A stretch of DNA of 64,000 bases, taken from the NCBI GenBank assembly GCA_026120185.1, contig JANUWF010002430.1, positions 62,001-126,000 of the forward strand, in the 5' to 3' direction. Position 1 is the first letter of the stretch. Each line of letters opens with the position of its first letter. Positions 56,662 through 64,000 of this stretch are shown one piece after another. This stretch comes from Voacanga thouarsii (lineage: Eukaryota; Streptophyta; Magnoliopsida; Gentianales; Apocynaceae). A model generated the notes under the pieces. That model made no database searches. It had not been told where the DNA came from and saw nothing but the letters and a program-made list of their open reading frames with translations. Both the position numbers and the translations under genes were made by a program.

Positions 56662-58290
56662 TATTATCTTTAATATGATTAATTTGGCTCTTAGAAAAAC
56701 TGATACAGCTTCTTGGAAAGATTAACAGTTTCTTAAGCTAAGTGTGTTAGCCATCATAAATTAATTTTCTTTCTAGGTAATGATCTAGAAGATAACTCTA
56801 TTATGGGATGACCGTTTCTTCTCATTTCCTATGGACATTCCTCACACTATAACCTCCAACGTGGGTTGACCAATTATAACACGTGTCCCAGGTTATTAAT
56901 TATATCTATCCATTAGTTTTTAGATTCTTGTGGTATCTCCATCTTATACAGGTTCAATCCCAGGGTGACGCGAGGAGATCCACGATCACCAATGAGGAAC
57001 GTGATGGAAGCCGTGGGGCTGTTGAAACCCCTCTCCCAATTAGTCTTTTAAAACAAGGGTTTTTAAAGAAAGTATTTTTTGAAAATATCCCATAAAGTAT
57101 CACTTAACTCTTTATAAAATATCTAAATTCATAAATCTCTATGTCAAGATAAAATCCTTTAAGAGAGTTTCTATGAATTTACTTTACACAGTTAAAACCT
57201 TAATGATTTCCAAAAATTTCCTTGTAAACTTTCTAGAGGCTTCGGTCTCAAATTTAATTTGACAAAAATAATTTTCTAATGCAAAAATAAAACAAAAATG
57301 GTTTTCCATTTTAACTTACAAAAATATCTAAATAAAAAATATTTTCTATGTCAATGATTAAATCTTTTGAGAAAATATCCAAGGATTAATTTTTGTCCAA
57401 GTTCAAAATATCCATTTTTTTTAATTTGAAAAATATTTTCCTTGTCATAAATTTGCCAAAGACTTTGCTCTTTGAGAAAACGCACACATAGGGTACAAAA
57501 AGAATTAAGCATACTAGAAAACTATAAACGTCTTGTTTAATCTAAGTGTCCAAATAATAGAATTAAACACAATAATTAATTAATGGTCTTATTTTATCGT
57601 AAATTTTATTTACTATTATCTTTTATGCAAAATATTCAAAGAATATTAACTATTGCAATAAAAATAACTTCTTTTGGTATAGGACCAAAAAAAAAAAAAA
57701 TTCCCGCTGGTCCAGTGCACCCGCCACATTGGATCATAGCCCCATGGGAAAAACCCATGGACAGGGATCTGGTGGGGTGCCCGTGACTCGATGCTACCCG
57801 ATTTCTGCTAGGAAACCGAGCTTGCACGAGGAAGCGGCTTCCGCAAGGAAGCCTTCCTCGCGAGTGCCATGCAGTCGAGGCCAACTCGGGCTCCGCTGCG
57901 GCTCAAAGCCACGGCTGGCTTGAAGAGCTTCGGCTCCTCTCACATTATGCAGCATAGCTCAGCTTCAACGGCTCAGCTTCATGGCTCAGTTTCTACAGTG
58001 ACCTTCTTCTCCATGTTTCTTTGTGAATTGCAGACATTTTTGGACTCGTTTTTTTTTCACCGATTTTGACCAAAACTCATCCAAAACAATCCACAAATGC
58101 TTATGCGTTTAATTATAGGCATACAAGAACACTACGAAAGCTTCAAAAATAACTTTTACAATATTCCTATGTCTCAACCGTGATACTTATAGAGAAACTA
58201 CACATACCAGAAAATACGAAGGATTACTGATTTTAATCATTTAACCAAATTTATTCACTAACATGCAACCTATATTACCATATAAGCCAT
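56662..58290. other. Copia-3 leader: AT-rich with a GC-rich island
   Basis: No gene recognised. A run of 13 A at about 57688-57701 is followed by a GC-rich stretch to about 57960 that contains CCCATGGGAAAAACCCATGG, an inverted repeat. The island may be an inserted fragment; its origin is not known. Confidence 0.45.
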
Positions 58291-58301
58291 GCTCTGATAA
58301 C
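58291..58301 (-). other. Primer-binding site of Copia-3
   Basis: Minus strand GTTATCAGAGC, close to the initiator-Met primer site TGGTATCAGAGC, four bases inside the LTR end. Confidence 0.7.
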
Positions 58302-58304
58302 ACT

Positions 58305-60174
58305 TGAAGGCAAAACATGGCAAAACGAAAATTCACAAAACCATGCTAATGAAACAAAACATATGCAGAGACGCAACGAAAGGAAAAATTTTTATACCTC
58401 TGTGCATGATCACTGGTCTAGGGGGTGCCGGCTGCATCTCGATCTGAACCACTTCTGGTCCTGAGATTAGTTCTTCTGGCTATTGTCCCACAAGCTGATG
58501 GCTTCTTCTAGGCATCAACGCAAACCCTCTTGGCTTTCGGAAAATAACCCCGCCTGAAATGCTTGGTGAAAGCTGTGGAAGAAGAGGATGATCTTACTAC
58601 TCTAACAGAATGATATTGAGCATTAATCAGGAGAGTTTCTATGTCTCTATTCTTGCTTTCACAAAAACCAGAGAAGACCCACGAGAGAGAGAGAAGACGC
58701 CATAAGCTTTGAGGAGAAAAAAAAAAAAAAAGAACGTGAGGCTATGAACGTCTATGTTACCTTCTTAATCCTAACAACCGTAATGATAGGTTATTATCTC
58801 GGAATTCAAAAATCAAATAGAAGCCCTAAGGCCCATGTTATGTTAAGCAATTAAACAGGCCTTCGGACCTATGGCCCAATTCATTGGGTTAAACCTTTTA
58901 CTTTAATTTAATTATTCTTGGATTGAAACAAGCCCAATAATTAAATTAATTAAATAACCTAATGGACCAATATAAACATCAAGCCTTGGCCCAGCTCATT
59001 GGGTTAAGCTTTTAATTCAATTTAATTATTCTTGGACTAATACAAGCTCAATAAACTAAATGGGCCAATAAATAATTCTCTCTTTGGACCTTTTATTTTA
59101 TTTTAACCCAATAAATAAACCAGGCTACTCGAATAAAATAAAATTCATTTAATATAAGATCAATCCCTCAACCCAAACCCATCAAGACTTATAAGTTATT
59201 TCGAGGACCAAAAGACACATCGCCTTGCTACTAAAATGACCAAAATACCCCTGTTATAGAAATAATTGTATTTTACATTTTAAATATTTTCTAATATCAC
59301 CATAAGGAAATACTAACCACAAGGACAATCCTACATTAGCAAAGTCTCTGACCTACAGGTGTAATGACTAAAATACCCCTCTACGCTTCGCCGTACATTT
59401 TAAAGAGGAAGAGTATACTAACGCCTCTCTAAAAGACATCTATCATCCTTAGACCTCTAGTTCAATGATCCATGACTCCTGGATTATTTCAACTTTCCAA
59501 GAAAGCAGCCCTAAAGCTAACATCTAAGTCATATTGCCAAGGCTCTGGATATTTAGATTATTCTAACAGTCACAAGGGGCGATATAACGCAGAAGCTATC
59601 TTGTATAAGTCTATCTTAACTAACTAGTCACATATACCCAATATACAATTATATCGACTCTATGATAGAATCTCAACTACAGCATATCAAAGTACATGTT
59701 TTCAGTTTCTTCAGACCACTAACTCATACTCAAGCGGTAGAGTATTAGTCTACGTTGTAGCAGTAATAGTCTGCATTTCTTCTAAATAGTACTTTTAGAA
59801 ACCACTATTACAGGTCCTATTCTACGTATTCAAAATACACTCATGCTATGAAGTGAGTGGACTACTTACTGGCTAAAGGTAAGTTATTCCCCATTTGGAA
59901 TTCATAACACAATAACCTAAATATGATGAGATTTTCATTCTCATCAATTGATTAAGAATAAACGTTTATGTGTTAAGTAACCCGTGATCCATACCTTACT
60001 GTGAAAGACCACCATTCACATAGATCACTTACTTAAACACAATGGATCTTTTCCAAACGTAAATCGTGCATAAATAAAATGTAAATTCACAAATAAATTT
60101 TGAGAATAAATTCTTTTGCTAATAAAATCGATAATTACATCAGAAAACTAGTCTAGAGGGCATACACTCCAACA
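58305..60174 (-). repeat. Copia-3 5' LTR
   Basis: 1870 bases between TG at 58305 and CA at 60174 on the plus strand; on the minus strand it starts TGTTGGAGTGTATGCCC. Inside, CATTGGGTTAA and CCAATAAT motifs recur around 58850-59130. A single copy in the window. Confidence 0.65.
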
Positions 60175-61966
60175 GTCGTCCCGTTCTAAGGATCAGGGGT
60201 CTTTATAACTAGATGAAATAGAAAAGGTATGAACATAGCTCAAAAGGAATACATCACATCCAAACTTAACACAAGCTCTCGAAATTAAAATTTAAAACAT
60301 ACAAATCCAAATCCATACTTAAATTCAACAATGTCTAAAATAAACAAGTATCTTCTTATTCACGAATAAATAAATGAGTATTGACACTTCAACCGCACTT
60401 GTCTCTAGTAAATGCCCACCTTAGGTCTAGTATTTCCTAAAATATGATAGAGAAAATTTGTAAGAAAAGAATTCTCAGTAAGTTATGCATGTGGAACAAT
60501 TTTAGAAATATTTTCTTGATGCAATTTAAACAGTCAACAGAAAGCTTTTGCAAGTCATCAATTAAATAAATTTTGAGTGGTTCCATGTTTTGCAAATAAT
60601 TCACAAGATAAACAGATTGAATCTAAGTAATCAAAATAAACACTTTTCAATAACCAAACCACTCATATCACAATAACTTAATTTTATAATTATACAGTCA
60701 TGAAACCCTACATCATGACTAGCCACTGTGAAGCCTTGCATGATAGTAAAATGGGTGATAAGCCTACTGTGGGAGTACTCCTCCATCTTCCACCCCAAAC
60801 TTACCGATCATCTAACTCCGATCAACAGTCCCGTTCGGACTATATTGCTAGCGTGGACTGGTCTGACTTACTAGTATTAACATCTCATCTTGAGAGGCTT
60901 CATCTCCTAGAGGTGGCCGTCTATTGGGAGACTAGCCCTAACTCTCAGAGACTAGTCCTAAAAGCCCACCCTAATTGAGTAATCGACGAATCATATTCGA
61001 TTTAGGATGTTCTCAACAAAATACTCAAATTACTAAATCAAACAAATATGGAAATGTGATGATCTTTCAAAAGATATAAAAAATGATTATCCCACATTTG
61101 TACAAGTAATATTTTGCTCAAAATAATATTTAGTGCCCGATGTATGACTTTTCCAATGCTTGATCATCAATACATCAAATAAAATATTTGAACACAATGA
61201 CTTGCAATTCTATGCATCATTTTGTCAAAACAATTATGCAAGGACTTACCGGCTTAAAGCCCCTGATAAGTCTAAAGCACAACAGCTAGATCTGAGGTCC
61301 CAACACCAAACCTAAATAAAATTACAAACCATAATTAGAATCCTCATCTAACAACTTCTACTCACCCTCTCAACCAAAGCATATCATTGCACATCCATAA
61401 AATATCCACTTATATATGTGCATATATATGTATAGAGATTTATCATATAGATGCTAACATTCAATTGGACATTTATTTGTGAGGAACTCACGAGTGACTT
61501 CCGACTTCAATTTTCCATGGAGAAAGCCTGAATCAAGTCAAGCCAAAATCAGTGACTTCCAACTTCGATTTACCTTTGACATCTAATCAGAAGGCTGATG
61601 TTTTTTTTTTTTTCTTCGATGAGGGTTTCTTCTTCCCAAGTTGGTCGTTCTCTATTCTTTTCAGATTACCCCCTCCGATTATCATGGATTGGGCTCGAGA
61701 TTTTGATACAAAGAAAAAAAAATCAGTTAGTTAAGATGATGATATAGAGTGACACGTCATATGCCATGTCAGCAGAGTCATCTACATCAGCTTCTACTTA
61801 CAATATTGTTGACTGAACTGTTAAGGAAGGTAAGATTGTACCTAGTTTTGCTAATTCAAGGATGCAAGTGTCGTTCAGGGGCTTAATTGTAAAAAATAGG
61901 TAAGTTTAAGGGCAAAAATAGGTTTTAAGCCTTTAAAAAATGGCCAAAATTTTGCATTGCAAAAGT
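60175..61966. other. Non-coding stretch, probably old transposon sequence
   Basis: No gene with support. A plus-strand frame at 60700-60978 lies in locally GC-richer text without motifs. The style resembles decayed LTR-element sequence, but no ends were identified. Around 61750-61950 the phrase ACACGTCATATGCCATGTCA and GGGCAAAAATAGG resemble common plant repeat ends. Confidence 0.4.
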
Positions 61967-62522
61967 GAGTTACCCTTACGTATTATATATACTACATCCA
62001 CCAAGTAATAATCCCCTCTAAGAATTACACATATATTAAGAAAATAATTAGATAACACTTATTTTGATGTCAAAAGACTATATTACTCTTCATAAGATGG
62101 CTCAAGGTTTACATTTTAGTGAAAAAATTAGAAATATGAAAAAATAAAAAGGATTTTGCCACCTCTTATCATATGCCATAAAATGTTGGCAACTAATACG
62201 AAACATATGACTTTAAACTATAAGATGGATATATATGTGATAGAACTCGAAAAGATAATAATATCTAGGAATGCAAGTATGATTGTTACTTAGGTATATA
62301 AATCATTCCATACTTCGGTAAGGGATAAAGTTTTTGGGTAAGTGATATGTAAAGCTATTGATTTGTAGTTTTCATCCCCTCGGATAATTACTTTACACTT
62401 TGATAAAGAATGAGGCTATTACAAATTGCTAGATTTGTCCCTTTAGTTTTTTTGCTACAGTAAAATTAAGCCAACTATCCATGGAATGCATGTTAAAGTA
62501 AATTATGGATAAGAGTTCAAAT
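61967..62522. repeat. Triplicated unit, copy C
   Basis: Runs parallel to copy A from GAGTTACCCTTACGTATTA (61970) to AAGAGTTCAAAT (62520) with scattered substitutions, then breaks at the TA microsatellite. Lacks the part of copy A after about 7078. Confidence 0.8.
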
Positions 62523-62524
62523 AC

Positions 62525-62569
<45 letters not shown>
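62523..62569. repeat. (TA)n microsatellite
   Basis: TA/CATA repeats that end copy C. Confidence 0.95.
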
Positions 62570-62571
<2 letters not shown>

Positions 62572-62689
62572 TGGCTCCAGAAGGCTTATGTTTTGACACC
62601 TGGTAGCTTCTTGTGTTGACATTTGCTGTTTTGAACTCAAATGGATTTTTCCTTTTTTTTTTTTGGAAAAAATGGAAAACCTTTTTGTC

Positions 62690-63290
62690 TTCCAGTAGAG
62701 GCTTGATGTTCAAGCTTCACCCCTTGGTCATATAACCACCCTCTTATTCTTCAACTCACACCTCCAATGTTCACGGTGATTCTTCATCTGCCACTGCTTC
62801 TTCACAGCCTTCTGGTCCTAGAGTCTCTGACGGTGTAATCGGGGTCCAAAAAGGCCGCACGATTGAAATCTGCAACACTGCCAAGCTTCTGTCACTGCTT
62901 CTTCACAGCTTTCTGCTCCTAGAGTCTCTGGCGGCGTAATCGGGGTCCAAAAAGGCTACACAGTTGAGATCTTCAACACCGCCGAGCTTCTGTATGATCC
63001 CGTCACCCACTCACTCGACTGTGGCTTTTTTGAGAAGAAACAACAACTTTGTAAGACCTTAACCACCCTCTTATACTTTAACTCACGCATCCAATGTTGG
63101 CAATGGTTCTTTATCTACCGTTGCTTCTTCACAACCTTCTACTCCTAGAGTCTCTGGCGAAGTAATTGGGGTCCAGACAGGCCGTATAGTGGAGATCTTC
63201 AACACCATCGAGCTTCAGTATGATCCCGTCACCCACTCACTCGACCGTGGCTTCCTTAAGAAGAAGCAACAACTTTGTAAGACACTAACT
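62690..63290 (+). pseudogene. CSN6: CSN6-like (COP9 signalosome subunit 6) pseudogene with repeated MPN exon
   Basis: After an acceptor (GTCTTCCAG, ending 62693) the text LMFKLHPLVI appears, a CSN6 N-terminal hallmark, followed at once by a stop. Then the MPN-domain exon occurs three times: SQPSGPRVSDGVIGVQKGRT (about 62810-62887, cut after KLL), PRVSGGVIGVQKGYTVEIFN to YDPVTHSLDCGFFEKKQQLCK (about 62888-63055) and PRVSGEVIGVQTGRIVEIFN to YDPVTHSLDRGFLKKKQQLCK (about 63056-63290). Both longer copies end at GTAAGAC donors. CSN6 is an MPN-minus subunit that helps hold CSN5 in the complex that removes NEDD8 from cullins. The family has one such exon, and the rest of the protein is not seen downstream, so this is a rearranged fragment. 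Confidence 0.8.
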
Positions 63291-63501
63291 ATACGCTTTC
63301 CCCTTTTTGCTCTAAAAGAATTAGTCTTCATATTTTCTTGATGACTCTTGCTGTAATAATGTGTGAAAATTAGAGTAGATGAAAAAGTTTCCCCCAAATT
63401 TTATTAGTGTAGATGGTTCCAATGTAAATATAGATGATAGCTATTTTTTATTGCTATTTGGTGAAGTTTTATGTCAGTGCTGGCTCATTTTGGGTTTCTA
63501 G
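63291..63501. other. Intron-like spacer
   Basis: Nothing recognised. TTTTGCTCT and AATAAT text only. Confidence 0.4.
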
Positions 63502-63709
63502 TTCCATGGATGTAAAACTCATATATTTTCATATTTCTCCTTTGAGTTGGGAGAAAACTGTGGACTGCTATAGCCTTGGACAAGGGTTAATGCTAGCAAG
63601 TTTCAAAGTTTGGACAGTGCCTCTTGATGGAAGAACTGGAGAATTTGAGGATGTTTTGGATCCAAATTTTGGTGAATCAGCTATAGGGCGTGTTGCACTG
63701 GTTCATTCG
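63502..63709 (+). CDS. Possible exon of an unrecognised gene
   Basis: Acceptor GGGTTTCTAG before 63502 and donor GTAAGATAG after 63709 enclose an open frame that includes [39 protein letters not shown] and [15 protein letters not shown]. It does not match CSN6. Composition and the good splice sites suggest a true exon. A further acceptor TTGCAG followed by GAGAGAGTGGATGTGC near 63924 may start the next exon. I do not recognise the protein. Confidence 0.4.
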
Positions 63710-64000
63710 GGTAAGATAGCAATCTTATCAATCTTCGTAGACGTAGATTTCAAAATCTCCTGCCTATTCAAGTCAACTTACTTGTAACTCATGTGGCTTT
63801 TTGTATCTAGGATTTTTGTGAATATATGCATTATGGTAATTATTTGTGATAATATGGACAGGCTTATGGTGGATAATATAATTAAGAGCTTATGGAAATA
63901 TCACAGGGGACTATGCATTGCAGGAGAGAGTGGATGTGCAAAAAGGCATTAGATTGATCCTAAATTTGTGTTTAACTGATGGTTTTGATATGTTTCTTAC

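Larger units (their letters stand above)
55790..60174 (-). mobile_element. Copia-3: deleted Copia element with 1.87-kb 5' LTR
   Basis: Minus strand: 5' LTR (60174-58305, TGTTGGAGTGTATGCCC...CCTTCA), primer-binding site GTTATCAGAGC (58301-58291), long AT-rich leader with a GC-rich island, gag (56661-56300) and then the end of RT and RNase H (56296-55790). Protease, integrase and most of RT are missing at the gag/RT junction. No 3' LTR is present; the element stops next to the PMD relic. Confidence 0.78.

Noticed and set aside
62429..62713. A minus-strand frame rich in YI repeats
   Set aside because: It is a translation of the TA microsatellite.
1..64000. Telomere-like or rRNA sequences
   Set aside because: Only isolated CCCTAAA-type words were noticed, no arrays; no rRNA text seen.

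Overview
This window looks like a transposon-dense, AT-rich piece of a nuclear plant genome, most likely a flowering plant and probably a eudicot. The grounds are plant-type LINEs (one ending in an RNase H domain), several Copia elements, an En/Spm (CACTA) element with Transposase_24 and TNPD-type genes, a MULE transposase, a plant-mobile-domain (PMD) gene relic, a tRNA-derived SINE, and intron-containing host gene remnants. Nothing is bacterial or organellar. The species cannot be read from the sequence. Almost every long reading frame belongs to a mobile element, and nearly all of those are broken by stops or frameshifts.

Layout, left to right. 1-1772: 5' part of a minus-strand LINE (LINE-1), apparently inserted in the pol region of a decayed minus-strand Copia element (Copia-1, 1773-6504). 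6505-7260: first copy (A) of a unit that occurs three times in the window. 7552-7688: small membrane-tail exon. 9950-11130: possible gene remnant. 11190-16828: LINE-2, bounded on both sides by (TA)n. 17107-25228: a roughly 8.1-kb CACTA element with two minus-strand genes, a duplicated leader module, a G-rich tract, a triplicated ~197-bp block and a large palindromic subterminal array. 25229-25660: copy B of the unit. 27555-32777: Copia-2, the best preserved LTR element, with a perfect 5-bp target-site duplication (TSD).

33000-37000: remnant of a host gene of unknown function whose first recognised intron holds a gutted LTR element (33783-36151), itself carrying a hAT-type MITE with a perfect 8-bp TSD. 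37475-37760: possible minus-strand gene start. 38171-38609: solo LTR with TSD. 38662-47748: 5' half of a monosaccharide (STP-type) transporter gene with LINE-3 (about 39060-44975) in its first conserved intron. 48413-48620: a SINE with an 18-bp TSD. 49040-53000: MULE transposase relic with recurring AATGCGTC/GACGCATT motifs on both flanks. 53471-55726: PMD gene relic. 55790-60174: Copia-3, with a 1.87-kb 5' LTR, gag joined directly to the end of pol, and no 3' LTR. 61967-62522: copy C of the unit. 62690-63290: a CSN6-like (COP9 signalosome subunit 6) pseudogene with its MPN-domain exon repeated. 63502-63709: a further unrecognised exon.

The elements do not form one functional pathway. The record is one of nested insertion: LINE into Copia, LINE into microsatellite, LTR element and LINE into host introns, MITE into LTR element. 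The most informative parts are the CACTA control sequences, the triplicated unit, the broken transporter gene and the CSN6 exon repeat.
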